Position numbers and translations under genes: made by a program | Shown here: positions 34,660 through 46,808 of the stretch, piece by piece | Numbering within the stretch: position 1 is the stretch's first letter | How the letters are laid out: the number at the start of each line of letters is the position of its first letter | The notes under the pieces: model-generated | Told to the model about the DNA's origin: nothing | What the model saw: the letters and a program-made list of their open reading frames with translations, nothing else | Databases searched by the model: none | Origin: Sporobolomyces roseus | Taxonomy: Eukaryota; Basidiomycota; Microbotryomycetes; Sporidiobolales; Sporidiobolaceae | Assembly (NCBI GenBank): GCA_016617785.1 | Contig: JADILM010000008.1 | Location: 1,426,001-1,490,000 of the forward strand | Direction: 5' to 3' | Length of the DNA: 64,000 bases

Positions 34660-37137
34660 ATGAGCCCAAAGAGTAAGAAGACAGCAGCAAGTGTTGGAGG
34701 AAAGAGAACGGGCGAGGAGAAGGAAAGAATCGATTCATCGAAACCAAAAGTCTCGAAGGTGTCATCGAGTCCGTCTCGCGAAGGAGAAGAGGAGCACGAG
34801 GAGCTTAGCCGCGCTCAGGGGGAAGATACACGTCGATCAATCAACCTTCCGCTCGATCTTTGGCTACTCGGTGCGTCTCTTTCACTCTTCTTTGACGATT
34901 CTGCATTCGCAATTCACGCTTCGGAACCTTACAGTCGCCGAGAACCTCGATCCTCTCTCTCTTCTGTACCTTGCAAGGACTACGAAGACTCTCTATCAGA
35001 CCCTCATGTCGAAGGAACATTCAAGATCAATTTGGAAACGCTCAGCGAAAGTTCTCAACCTCCCATCCTTCCAGAACAAAGACTTGATCGGTCCAGCTTT
35101 AATCAGCTTCTTGTACGAGACGAGGTGTCACGCCTGTGGGGAAGATGGGGCATCCGAAATGAGCTATACTCTTCTCATGAGATGGCACGACAAGTCGTTT
35201 TGCGATACTCATCGTACGCAAGTAGCTGGACAATCACAAACATCGTGTCAAGACAAGTACGTTATAACTCTTCCTTCGCTTGTGCTTTGGGTCGATCGAC
35301 TGATCAGACGACTTCTACAGGATCTTCCTCGAAAAGAACGACATCACAGTGAGAATCCCAGCTATCCGCTACGAGGTCTTTGACTGCGTTCCAGCAGCTT
35401 TCAAGAATCAGAGTGCGTGGATTAACTCACCATTCAGTACGTTAGCAGCCTCAATATCCCGATTCCCCTGCTGCTGACCGTTTTCTGACCGTTGTTTCAA
35501 TAGGCTACTACGATGTCGCTCGTTTGAGGGAAACCAACTTCGAGTTTCTCGATACGATCTCCGCGTTTTCGAAAGAAGCGCAAGAATCGGCTGTTCAGGG
35601 TTTTGTCGAGTCGAAGAAACAGCATGTTCAAGACGTCAACGAGGTCAGTCACACTTTTCGCATTGTTTCGATTGTTCTCTCGACTGATACTCTCCAATCT
35701 ACCTGTAGGACGCTATCCCCCTTCAAAATTGGTATAACACATCAACAGCTGAACGTATACGCAGGTCAGTAGATCGCTTGCGGTGAGCTGAGAACCGTCT
35801 GGTTCGTGCTATTAACGGATCCATCTGCACATCACTGCACAGTCTCAAACACGAGGTCATACGGCTCCTCAAGAAACAGGATGAAGCGCAAAGCATGTAA
35901 GCTCTCGTCGTTCGTACAGGATATTCCGATTCGCTCACTCCCGTTTCTCTACTTCACAGCAAAGCCGTTTTCCGCTAATGGGTTCACGTTATTGATCTCC
36001 CACACGCGATCACGAATGAAGGTACGCGTCATAGCTCTTTCGCTGAACCTCGTCACTCGATCCTTGACCGCCGCGTTTCGTGACAGAACGCGAAACCCTT
36101 ATTCCCGCCCTCGCCCTCGCTGTGAAAGCTCATTACGACGCCAAAGTGGAGGAACGACGACAGAAAGATCGCCTTGCTCGACGTCTAGCGCTCAAACCAC
36201 GTTTCGACAAATTGATCGGACAACTAGCGCTCTTTCCCTCTTTCCCCATCTTCACCGAGCTAGACAGCGTCCGTGACTTCTGGAAGATCAACGACAAGTT
36301 CAAGGATGGTCATGAACTATCGACTGCTGGGCAACTTGGGAAAGACTGGACTAGTGCTCGATCCTCGATTATGAAAGACGTCGATCGTGCTCGTCGATGG
36401 ATCAAGCTTACTCTCCTCCGAATCGCAGCCATTGAGCTCTCTCGTATCGGTCAACCTCTTTCTGATCATGTCCTTTCGGAGTTGATCACTTCCCGAGACT
36501 CGCGGCGTCCTTCTCGCTTCGCCGGCATTTCGAATTACATGAACTCCACTGGTCTCGACGTCAACGATCCCGCCAAAATCTCAGATTCAGAACTCGCTCG
36601 ACTTCTCAACCTCTACTCGATGCAAGCCTTTGCCTTCTCTGATCAAGATCCAGAAGATTATCGAGAAGCCCTCTGGAGCAAGTTCGACGAGATCAACGAG
36701 GAAACTTATCAAGGTCCCCTCTTCCCTCGATTCGATGCGTACTGGCATCAAGCTCTCCTGCAAGTCCTCGCGGTGGTCGACCTCGAAGATGGACCCGCGA
36801 AGACGACAGCGAAGGTTCTCGAAGAACTGGGACCTCATTTCTTTTGTGGTGTCTGCCTGGGTAGGCAGACGAAGAAGAAGTCAAAGGGAGATGTTACTGA
36901 AGCGATGCTAGCTTCTGACCTCGTGAGCTCTTTCGTGTCTCGAATCTGATGATGATTGATCTCAGCTTTCTCTATCTTTCACAGCTCGAACACATGAAGA
37001 CGGCACATCCTGCTCGACGTACCGACACTCCTCAGAACTCACTAGTCCTTTACAACAGACCTTCAGCCCCTAGACCAGCCGTTCCTGCTGTTGAAGAGAC
37101 TGCTCGAGGAAGGAGAGCAGCTGCGAGACTCGGATAG
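34660..37137 (+). pseudogene. F-box protein with C-terminal C2H2 finger, copy 2, with in-frame TAA
   Basis: Nine exons parallel copy 1: 34660-34870, 34935-35256, 35321-35436, 35504-35643, 35709-35764, 35843-35896, 35960-36021, 36087-36922 and 36985-37137. The F-box is INLPLDLWLL|VAENLDPLSLLYLART. The Cys cluster is CHACGEDG...FCDTHR...SCQDK. The C-terminal finger is CGVC...LEHMKTAHP. In exon 7 the only frame that fits both neighbours contains TAA at 35976-35978 (KAVFR-stop-WVHVIDLPHAITNE, aligned with NTIAEEFGLAPVALTDAE of copy 1). Exons after it stay open for about 330 codons. Either a recent pseudogene, or the exon is handled differently in mRNA. Confidence 0.7.
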
Positions 37138-37636
37138 ATGATCACTAGCTTAGAGTACGTCTCACCATCCTCTTCGATGCGTTCACTGTTGCGCTCGAGT
37201 ACCGCTCACAAGCGAGCTCCCTCTTTCGCAGATCCTCATGTACAGAACCGCTTACCATAGCAAAACTTTCGCTTGTTACCCCCTCTCTCGCTTGATCACC
37301 TTCACCGCCACTTTCTTGGACACTCGTCGCGCTCTAGGCGATTCTTACGCTTAGCTCTGCAACTACTCTCGAAACTTGACGCGAATCTGCGAATGACGAA
37401 CAGCTTTGCTCGATCCCTTTTTCTGTCCTGGAAGATGATTGCATCACCTCGCCAGGCGCCCGCTTTTTGCCCACTTTACTCTGTGGTTTCTAAAGCCTGA
37501 CGAACGAGGGTGCTCGGATCTTGGCTCTCCGCAGCGGGTTTAGGACAGACGATTCTCTAATCCCGAATGTGAACTCGCGTCCTCCTCTCTTGTCCTCTTC
37601 TCACTGTCACCTCGTCCAGAGCTCTGTAGATCACTG
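37138..37636. other. Intergenic
   Basis: 3' flank of the F-box/C2H2 gene and upstream region of an unrecognised gene. No element recognised. Confidence 0.4.
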
Positions 37637-38891
37637 ATGACCGAACTCGCATGCGTCTCCGACAGGATAGGCCACCAAACTGGATCATACACCGACATCA
37701 GAAAGCGAATTCTTCGATTCTACACGAATTGGTACAGAATTGTTCAGGACGACGAAGGTGTAATCTCAGGTCAGACAATTCTGAAACCCGAGGAGCTCGA
37801 TATAGAGGTAGGAAAGCTGTCGAAATTCGAGTCCGAGCGTACGTCGTCTCTCTCTACTCCGCGATTACGCGAGGCTTACTATTCCTCAGTCTACGACGTG
37901 TCCGAGGTCTTCAACGTCTCTGGAAGCGTTCTACGAGGTTTCTATACTGGAGACGATGCGCGTGTCACAATCGACGAAGACTCATACATTGTCAGCAGCT
38001 CGAGTGCCCCTGAAGTAATCGCTCGGAAACCTCTCTTAAAGCCCGATCAGCAAGCAGTGACGCGATGGAAGAGCGAGGAGCATCAGCAGAAGCGACCTCT
38101 CTGGAACCGTTCATCGGAGCGCAACGGCGAACCTTCGTCGACTCCGAAGGTCGAATTGGCAAAATATTATGCCTATCCTCGCTGTATGATCGTTCGCCCT
38201 AGATTCAATGCTACGAGTTGGGTTCCACCACCTGTAAAAGAATGGCTACGCCACGTCTACGGATCTTACGCTTACAATCTGATGGGTGCGTAGCAATTTC
38301 CTTCTCTTTCGCCTCTCGTAACGGACAGGGTCTTAACCATCAGAATGATTCCGCAGATGTCTACAAATGTAAGGACTATTGGCTGCAACTTCCAGGAAGG
38401 TCAAATCTTGTTGGTCCTCTCGAGGAGAGGCAAAAAGGTTCTCCAAGCACTCCATACTTCACTATGTTCAAACTCGATATTTGCGGCCCTCACATCCACA
38501 AGAAGGTACTCGTCATCTTTCGGATAATTCACAATGAGGATGGATCTTGTAGACCCTGGAAACGAGGTGTAGGTTCTTTCAAGTGTCTATATCCGATTTC
38601 TCGAGTCTCGCTAAATCATGTCTTCCCGGCCGCATAGGACGCTGTTGCGCCGTTGGCCTCGCGTTTTGTTACCCCCCCTTATCTCGACATGCCTTTGCCT
38701 CAGCCAGATCCTGGATTGGTCAGCTCCTTACTTCCTTTGTTCTCTGCTAGCTCGCTCAAGCTGACTAGATTCTTTCGTAGTACCTTCGCGCGCCTCGAGG
38801 CTATCCATTACCTCCAAGATACTCGTTGAGTCATCGACAGCAGCATATCTATCAGCAGACTTCAGCCAAAGGAAGTGAATGTCGTTTCTAG
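37637..38891 (+). CDS. Unrecognised protein, four exons
   Basis: Exons 37637-38285, 38357-38568, 38638-38718 and 38781-38891 are all in phase and give 350 residues. Motifs seen: RFYTNWYRIVQDDEG near residue 30, a tyrosine-rich YYAYPRCMIVRPRF, VPPPVKEWLRHVYGSYAYN, CKDYWLQLPGRSNLVGPLE, and a Pro-rich end (TPPYLDMPLPQPDPG, YPLPPRY). No signal peptide, membrane segment or known domain is evident. The gene is supported by phase-consistent splicing and a complete frame, not by homology. It sits between the F-box/C2H2 pair and the FGGY kinase. Confidence 0.6.
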
Positions 38892-39544
38892 AAATCGTCG
38901 AATGTCTTTGTCGCTCGCGCTGGCCGCCATACTCCCTCTCTGTCTCTCGTATCTAGTACATCGTCGTTTTAGATCTAGCAGCTTCCGGATCCTCATTTTT
39001 CTTTACCGGCTACCTACAGATTCGTGTGTAAATGCTCGATTGTTTCCGTCGTTAGTCAATAAAGAGACATTCAAAGCTCGTCAGAACATACGACTCGACA
39101 GAGGCCTAGTATGATCCTATTGGTACGTTGGAAGACGCATGGACAGCGTACATATCGAATCCTTGGTGAGGAACAGCGCATTCGAGACATCGGGAAGAAA
39201 GCTTCCATATAATTGCGAAGCTTTCGGTGATGCCCTCTGGTCCTTGGACTGACACGAGTCTCAGAGCAGATCAATACGAGAGCTCAACCGGCGTGGTCCT
39301 GCCCGGTGATGAGATGCGCTATTCCCTGCGAAAGCTTGACAAAATTTCGAATTTCGAAGCTTTCGTTTTTTGCCTTCTTCCCTAATTTCTCTTTCTTCCT
39401 TCTACCACCTTATCAAAACCTCTCTACTAGTCATCATACGGCTCGAACAGTCGTCTTCAACCAGTTTGAAAATCCTCACCTAAACGTCATAGTTCGGTTG
39501 AATTCTTCCTCTCCTTCTCTCCTTCACTTCACCTGATCACAACC
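38892..39544. other. Intergenic
   Basis: Upstream region of the FGGY kinase with TTGCGAAG at 39213-39220 and a C/T-rich leader before ATG 39545. No gene seen. Confidence 0.4.
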
Positions 39545-42050
39545 ATGCCAGCTCAGTCATATTACATTGGAGTAGACGTGTAAGCTTCAGCTCCCAATCT
39601 CCTCCCTGCGCTTCAGACGAAATAGCTGATCAAGTTCGTGTTCTTGTCCGGGATTAGAGGAACTGGATCTGCGCGAGCCGCTCTCGTCTCAAACGAGGGA
39701 GATATTGTAGCAGAATCAACATACAATACTCAGACCTGGAGGGACGAGAAGGATAAGGATATCTTTGAACAATCTTCTGGACAAAGTGGGTTCTCCTCTC
39801 GTTCCTCTCCTCCTCCCTACTTACTGAGCTAAACAAGCGCGTGCGTGTAGTCTGGTCCTGTATCTCTCAAGCATGTCAAGATGTCCTCAAAGAATCAAAA
39901 GTTGATCCTAGTTTAGTCAAGGGTATCGGATTCGATGCGACTTGTTCCCTCGTCGTTGCGGATATCAAGAGTGGAAACCCAGTGACGGTTACTCCCGGAA
40001 GTTATGAGAAGGGATTCGCAGAGGGTACGAAGGAGGAAGAGAAAAGGGATATCATTCTTTGGGCGGATCATCGTGCGAGTGCTGAGGCGAAGAAGATCAA
40101 CTCGACGAAATCGTAGGTCTCCGCCTCTTGATCAGTCTCGCGTGCGAGCCAGACTCACGAGTAATTGGAGTGCTACAGGAAATGGTTGAACTATGTCGGA
40201 AAGACCATTTCGCTCGAAATGGAGGTACCCAAAGTAAGTCTCTGCTCTCGCTTTCTCCCTCTCTCTCTCTCTTTCGCGCTTCATACTCACTCGCGACTCC
40301 TTCCTCAGATGCTTTGGCTCAAGAATCACATGCCTTCCTCGCTCTTCCAGAACTGCATGTTCTTCGATTTGCCCGATTGGCTCTCCTACCGAGCTACCGA
40401 AGATCTCGCACGATCCAACTGCTCGCTCGCTTGCAAGTGCTCTTACGTACCTCCCGGTGTCGAGGGATCAAAAGGATGGAACGACGAGTTCTTCACTGAG
40501 ATTGGATTGGAAGAATTCGTACGTTCTCTCGATTGGTCTCATCACTCGCCTGTCTCGAGACTGATGTCCAGTAATCATTCGATGACGTAGGTCAAGAACG
40601 ATTTCGTTCAAGTCGGAGGCATTCCCGGAAAGAATGGATTGATTTTGACTGCTGGACAACCTGTCGGAAAGGGTCTCTCTGCGAAAGCAGCAAAGGAACT
40701 CGGACTCAAAGAAGGAACTGCTGTTGGATCTGCTGTCATCGATGCGTACGTTCTCTCTCACGCACTATTGACCTCTCTTCCATAAAGCTAATAGATCGGG
40801 CAAGGGACATCGTAGTTACGCTGGATGGGTCGGAACTGTCGCTGCTCCTATGGAAGGACAAGATTCTACTGAACTCTCCGACTCTCGACACCGATTAGCC
40901 GCAATTGCTGGTACCTCGACTTGTCACATCGTTCAATCCGAAGATCCAGTTTTCGTACCCGGAGTTTGGGGTCCTTACAAGCATGCTATCTTCCCCGGAT
41001 GTGCGTGATGCATTCTCCACATCATCGAGCTATGTCGCTGATGAGGACTTCTTGCGCTTGTACAGATTGGATGAACGAAGGAGGACAATCTTCAACTGGA
41101 CAACTTCTCGATTTCATGATCGATACTCATCCCGCCTCTGCCAAGTTGAAGGAGACTGCGAAAGCTCAAGGAACAAACATCTTTGCCTTGTTGACGGATT
41201 TGTTGGATGAGATGGTCAAGGACAAGAAGGTACCTTTCATGAGTTACTTGACGAAGGACATGTACCTTTACCCAGATCTCCACGGTGCGTTCACATACTC
41301 CTTCACTATCGTCTCTCGAGTGTGTAGACTGATAGACGTTGGGTGTTGGATCGTGCAGGTAACCGATCGCCTCTCGCTGATTCATCGATGAGGGGAATGT
41401 TGATCGGAATGGCTCTCGACAAGACGGTTGGAGATCTCGCACTACGATACTACGCGACTGCCGAAGCGATTGCACTTCAAACTCGACAAATCATTGACGA
41501 AATGAACGAGAAAGGTCACCAAGTCAAATCAATCTTCATGTCTGGAGGGTGCGTTCAAACTGTGCCGTATCTTTTCTCCCTCAGCTAGAGACTGATTCAG
41601 CTTTCGTTTTGAACACAGATTGGTCAAGAATCGATTCTTGATGTCTTTGATCGCCGACATCTGTAACATTCCCGTCCAACTCCCTTACTCTCACTCTGCA
41701 TCCGTCGTTCTCGGATCAGCCATGCTCGGAGCCGCCGCATCGGAGGAAGCAACGAGATTGCAAGGAGCTGGATTGGACAGTCAGAAAGCTGCGGAAGAGA
41801 GTTCGTTTGGAATGAAGGAAAACTTATGGGGTAACATGGTGAGCGACGCTCTTATTCTCAGCCTTCCTCTCTCGGGCTGATCACTTTGACTTGCTCACAG
41901 ATTCGAATGTCGAAACCTGGAACTACGATTCACCCCTCTGCTTCAGAGAAAGAACTCAAATTGCTCAAGGTCAAATACGATATCTTCAAAGAATGTATCG
42001 ACCTTCAAAGGAAATGGAGGAAGAACGTTAGTGAGGCTCTTGAGGAATAG
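39545..42050 (+). CDS. FGGY-family carbohydrate kinase (D-ribulokinase/YDR109C-like)
   Basis: About a dozen short exons; exon 1 is 39545-39579. It begins YYIGVDVGTGSARAALV, the phosphate-1 motif of the FGGY/actin fold. Next come GIGFDATCSLVV, ILWADHRASAEAKKIN, a substrate-side block MFFDLPDWLSYRATED, then GTSTCHIVQ (phosphate-2), GNRSPLADSSMRGMLIGM and the adenosine loop IFMSGG|LVKNRFLMSLIAD. It ends LQRKWRKNVSEALEE. The YDR109C/human FGGY branch phosphorylates D-ribulose with ATP, probably as metabolite repair; xylulokinase and glycerol kinase fit less well because of the WADHRA and FDLPDWLSYR blocks. Likely cytosolic. Confidence 0.9.
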
Positions 42051-42335
42051 ATGAGAGGATAAGAGGAGTCGGTGTATATAGAGAAGAGGGTGAGAGTAGA
42101 CGAAAATGATTCCTTGCGAGAAATGTTATAAACCCTGTGTCAATTGTGCCCAATACTTCTTTCGCTTTCGAAAGCGCTCTTGCTGCTGTGTGGGTCATTG
42201 TCGGCTGTCATCTGCAAAGAGAGACTGACGAAGTTTGCGAAATCAACCAACTTTTCGAAACTTTTCGACTGTTTTTCGTTTCTTCCCCATCTTCCTTTGT
42301 TCGCTTTCGACCCCTCACGCTCGCTTGACTCTACT

Positions 42336-43389
42336 ATGCTGTACCTCTCAGCGATACTCTCCTTCCTACCTATAGCCTTTGCAGCCCTAGAGCTGCATCC
42401 AAACACTTCATCAACTTATCCCTTCGCGATTCACCTACCTCTCAATACGACCTCTCTACCTCCTCCAGTCTTACTCTTCCTACATGGATCAGGCTCGAAA
42501 GGAGGAGTGGAAGATCTAGGGGACAAGACGAGATGGGACGGAGTCGGTTGGTTATTAAGTCAATTCGACGGCGGGAACAAGACGGGTGCACAGGCTATAG
42601 TAGCTGAGGAGTACTTGTGAGTATACTTGTTCTTATTCACGAAAAACGGGAGCTGATTTTGGTGAATACAGGACGATTCTCCCGCTCTTGCCCCCAAGTT
42701 CGTATGTTTCCCCTCTTTCGAACGTTTAGATGGCTTAAGACTTATCTCCAGTACACGAACAGGGAGACATGGGATCCTGCTTCCGTCGTATCGGTGCTCG
42801 ACGCGGTGAAAGAGCTCGCGAAAACGAACGAAACGTATCTTTACGATGAATCTCGAGTTCATCTCGCAGGTTACTCGATCGTAAGCACTCCTCAGCCTCT
42901 CTCAACCAACACCTATCTCATCGAGACGACGCTTTCGAACGATAGGGTTCTTTCGGAGTATGGGATACCTCATTCTTCGTCGGCTATCCTACTCCCTTCG
43001 CCTCGATTCTCCCATTTGGTGGTTCACGCGGCTTCACTTCCTCCCAACTCTCAATCCTCGCTACTCCACCTCAGAACGTCTCGACTCTGTCCATTTACGC
43101 AGCAGCCGGATCAATCGACGAGAAACAACCTTCTTCCGAAACTCTCGCTACTCTTGCAGAACTCGACGAACTCGCCGCTCCCGGATTATCGAGGAATTGG
43201 ACTTCACAGGTCATCGAGGGAGCAGATCATAAGTTGATGAGTCAGGAGGCTTGGTTTGAGATGGAAGTTTGGGAATGGTTGAAGGATCAGAAGAAAGGGG
43301 GAAGGAACGATCCTGAGGGAGTTGATACAACGATCGCCTCGACGAAGACCAGTGCAGGATGTAGGAATAGAAGGATGGGATGGTGGTAG
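42336..43389 (+). CDS. Secreted alpha/beta-hydrolase (esterase, PHB-depolymerase-like)
   Basis: Exons 42336-42616, 42672-42701, 42763-42880 and 42946-43389 total 290 residues. A signal peptide (MLYLSAILSFLPIAFAA) leads. Then come VLLFLHGSGSKGG (oxyanion/HG motif), ILPLLPPSS and the nucleophile elbow GYSIG, made by splicing GYSI to GSFGVWDTSFFVG. The His is probably in EGADHKLMSQEAWF. The acceptor at 42762 was chosen over one 12 nt upstream because only it keeps the frame. It probably cleaves esters outside the cell; substrate not predictable. From about 42,829 on, the sequence is duplicated 3.57 kb downstream. Confidence 0.82.
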
Positions 43390-43903
43390 AATTATAGAAC
43401 GATAGACGTTATCTTGTTGACTATTTGTTGTAATATTCGATAGAGGTAATTTTCCTTGTCTCTCTCGTACTTTTCTCAGTCTGTAGCGCGCTGACGATCA
43501 TCCTCTGAGCGATGCAGCTGTGCCATTGTTTTCGTAACAGCGGTTCGCGATCTTCGAGAAATTTCTCTCCTGATCTTCCCCGTTCGACCCAAGTCTCTTT
43601 CGGCCGTCAAAGCTGCTATTCGACAGCTTTACTCCCGTTCCATATAGTTTACCGGTACAATTCGACAAGGTTATTCTATTCATCCATCGTTCGAGATCTT
43701 GATCTCTCACAACCCTTCGTCTCTCAGACGGATCTCCGGTTTCCAACTTCTCGACCTCGCAATCCCATCTTCGAATCCGAATTTCCCGATGTTTATGCTG
43801 ATTGTGATAGAAACTTGTCACGCTCGGAGGGTCTTCTCTCTTGCTCTTGCTCTTGATTCCCTTCTCCATCCTTTCTTTCTCCGCCTCTCGAAACCCGACC
43901 AAC
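43390..43903. other. Intergenic, duplicated
   Basis: Region between the hydrolase and CPL1-like copy A. Nearly collinear with 46961-47470, with the same short palindromic and C/T-rich leader sequence. No gene seen. Confidence 0.45.
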
Positions 43904-45338
43904 ATGCTTTCCATCTCGAAGCTCTCACTCAGCTTGATCTCCCTCGTTTCGCTCATCAATACAGTACAAGCAAGCTACGGGAACTACCCTTGTACTGGAG
44001 CAGACGGACAAGCAGGTGAGCTACTTTGGTCCTCTTCTTCCCCATCTTATAGAGGTGACTCCTTTGTCTCTCGTGCAGATCAATCAATGTGTGCAGACCC
44101 TGCATCGCCTAGTAGTAACCGTAAATGCGTGTCGGCCGGTAATGGAGAGTACGCTTGTGGAATCCAAGGTTCGTCGTTTTCCGTTCGCAAGCGTGTCGAT
44201 AGACTGATCAGATTGTCTTTCCACTTCTCGCTACCCGTTGTTCCTTTGCTCCCTTCTTTTTCACCTACTCGACGGATAGGCGCTTCCTGTCAAGCCGACG
44301 CCGATTGCGACAGAGGACGATGTATCTCGATGGGCTCTGGAGCAAACTACCGGAACGTCTGGTTCGGGACCCTTCATGCTCGCTCGAACACAAGATAATC
44401 CAACTGACAAGAATGATACTCTCCCAGCTTCGGAGGTTTCGGCGACACCGTCTTTGTCCCCGCCGGTCAAACTTGTCTAGGTCGATTGAGTTACCGTAAG
44501 TACTCGATCAATTCTCTACTCGAACGTCGTGGCCGCCATAGGCTCTCGAGCTCATCAACGTTACTTATTCCACTCTGCATAGTGCGCCCCGATGGAGGTA
44601 TCACGAGTTGTGGAGGTGACAGTAAGCTTGATTTCTCAGCGAGTTTCTGCTGGCTACAGCGGAGTATTGCATCACACTCCACTGACACAATGTCCTTGAA
44701 CTACAGTGGTAGCTTGTGGAAACGTGTATAGAACCAATAATGGATTGTACTCGGCCCGCCCCGACAACTCTTTCTGCAGGTCAGGGTGAGTGTTTTCAGT
44801 CAGGTCTTCTCTTGGACTTGTTCGAGATAGCTGATCGATACCTCACTTTCCAGATATTGCAATCCCGACTCTTACTTGTGCGACTATCCTCCTGCGCCGG
44901 ATCCCGGACCCTCTGGCAGAGCTCGTCAACGTCGAAACCAAATCGCTTTCGCCAAGATGCAGTGTCCTGCTAATCAAGAAGCCTGTACTCTCACTGGCTC
45001 AACGGGCTTTGAGTGTGTCGACACAATGGTGAGTTGTTCTCGCCCTGAATCCCGGTATCAAGTCGAGTCGAAACTGACTCTTTCTCTCGTTCTTTCCTTT
45101 TCCTCACTATTCTCAGTCCAACATCGAACGCTGTGGAAGCTGTGATGGATCGGATTGTACTGAGCTACCTGGCGTTGATCTCGTCAGCTGTTCGCAAGGT
45201 TCATGTGTCATTCGGCAAGTCTCTCGTCTTCCTCTCGATTTCTCTTTTTCCGTGCTGATTCGTCAACTCTTCAACAGGTCTTGCGCGGACGGATATCGCC
45301 ACGATGCTGAAAGCGAGTCATGTGTTCTCCGAGAGTGA
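43904..45338 (+). CDS. CPL1-like secreted cysteine-rich protein, copy A
   Basis: About eight exons. A signal peptide (MLSISKLSLSLISLVSLINT, then VQAS) leads. Many Cys follow: NYPCTGADGQAG|DQSMC, CVSAGNGEYACGIQ, ASCQADADCDRGRC, GQTCLGRLSY, GITSCGGD, VACGNVYR. The C-terminal CPL1-like domain reads RARQRRNQ, CPANQEACTLTGSTGFECVD, ERCGSCDGSDCTELPGVD, VSCSQGSCVIR|SCADGYR and ends ESCVLRE. The last intron begins GCAAGT (GC-AG). CPL1-like proteins are secreted basidiomycete proteins; Cryptococcus CPL1 modulates host immunity, but most homologues are uncharacterised and no such role is implied here. The start is the first ATG. Confidence 0.83.
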
Positions 45339-46082
45339 GGAAATCGAGGGGAAAGCTCGAGATCGTTTTGAGGATTAGTTTTTGCTGGTTTTCACGTCGT
45401 TGTTCTTCGGCTCCCTCGAGTTTGTTCTTCTACTTCAGTGTCTTGTCGGGAATTGTCGTTGTCTTGTAGCTTAGATTGGGTTTCAGGGAAAAGTAACGAA
45501 GGATCGTTTCGCTTCTCGATTCTGTGCAAAATGTCCGATTTCTGCGACCGACAAGCTTGCGTGAGCCTTTCCTGACGATGCGTTGTACTCCCTTATCGAC
45601 TTCATGCATCGACTGAAGCGCAAAGTAGAACTTCCTAGGCAAAAAGAAGGGATTGCAAGCGAGCTTTCGAATTTCTTCCTCTCCCTTCACCTTCGACTCC
45701 TATAGATCGATCTCAAAACGCTCGAGTCAGCTCACAAGATCTATTCTAGCAACCACGAATATCAAAGCTCCCGCCAAACTCTCTTCTTCACCTCAAATTA
45801 TCTTCTCGAATCCTCATCATCAATCGACTCCCATTCCTTACTCAGCTCTTCAAACTACTTTGAAAGCATACGCAGAAGCTCAAGACTGCTACTACAGTTA
45901 CAGCGTCTCTGTTGTCCAGTTCAGTGCGTCTCTATCTTGCTTCTCTTGATTATTCGTCATCCGAAGTTCTCTGTTCTTCCTCTTTTTACGCTTGAGGCTG
46001 ACTCGTAGGACTTCGTCTAGGCTCAAATCAAACTCAGCACTCGCCCGTCACCTCTCCCCCTCGAACCTCCCTCGCTTTCACC
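45339..46082. other. Intergenic, duplicated
   Basis: Matches 48923-49669 base for base over long runs, including a C/T-rich leader before the F-box start. No coding signal. Confidence 0.45.
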
Positions 46083-46808
46083 ATGTCGCTCCCCTCACTT
46101 CCCACCGAACTCATTCAGCAAATTATTGAATCTTCTGTACCCTCTACCTATCATACTTCAACGTACAGAGAACGAACATCGACTCTTTACGCTCTCTGCC
46201 TCGTCTCTCGTCGAATCCGTCTCATCGCTCAGCCAATTCTTCAAGAAATCGTTGATGTCGACTGGTCAGCTGAAGACGATTGCGTTATACCGTCAAGGCT
46301 GGAGGAGGTCGAGAAATGGAATACTGTGGTTCGTCAAGTGGTTGTCCAGCTTGGCAATCCCGATGATATGCTCAAGCTGGTGGTGGCGAGCTGCCCAAAA
46401 ACGAAACGTATCTTTACGATGAATCTCGAGTTCATCTCGCAGGTTACTCAATCGTGAGCACATCCTCAGCCTCTCCCAACCAACACATATCTAACTGACG
46501 ACGCTTCGAAATACAGGGTTCTTTCGGAGTATGGGATACCTCATTCTTTGTCGGTTATCCAACACCTTTCGCCTCGATTCTCCCCTTTGGCGGTTCACGC
46601 GGATTCACTTCCTCCCAACTCTCCATCCTCGCTACTCCACCTCGGAACGTCTCGACTCTTTCAATTTACTCAGCAGCCGGCTCGATCGATAAGAAACAAC
46701 CTTCTTCCGAAACCCTCACTACCCTTTCCGAACTCGACGAACTTGCCGCTCCCGGATTATCGAGGAACTGGACTTCACAGGTCATTGAAGGTGCAGATCA
46801 TAAGTTGA
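46083..46808 (+). CDS. Chimeric F-box/hydrolase gene at the duplication junction
   Basis: Residues 1-106 (MSLPSLPTELIQQIIESSVP ... VVASCPK) match the intact F-box gene at 49670 almost exactly, then the sequence switches to hydrolase exon 3 after ...CTGCCCAAAA. The F-box frame is shifted relative to the hydrolase frame. Unspliced, it ends at 46457 (124 residues). If the old hydrolase intron (46454-46516, GTGAGC...ACAG) is still removed, exon 2 reads on in the shifted frame to a stop at 46808, giving 220 residues with a new Ser/Pro/Leu-rich tail. Whether either product is made is unknown. Confidence 0.6.

Larger units (their letters stand above)
42829..46400 (+). repeat. Tandem segmental duplication, unit A
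   Basis: Unit A runs from hydrolase exon 3, through a CPL1-like gene, to codon 106 of an F-box gene. It matches unit B (46,402-49,987) with a nearly constant offset: 3573 at the hydrolase, 3567 at the CPL1 start, 3587 at the F-box start. Intergenic parts match as well, so this is a block duplication and not separate gene copies. Many substitutions and small indels show it is not a fresh assembly artefact. Confidence 0.85.

Noticed and set aside
5260..35978. Reassignment of TAA to an amino acid
   Set aside because: TAA ends the lyase gene at 62340 in the expected place, and conserved genes such as eIF5B and RAT1 contain no in-frame TAA.
42960..43237. Second open frame over hydrolase exon 4 as a separate gene
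   Set aside because: No start or splice support of its own in the parent locus; considered only as the tail of the chimeric gene.
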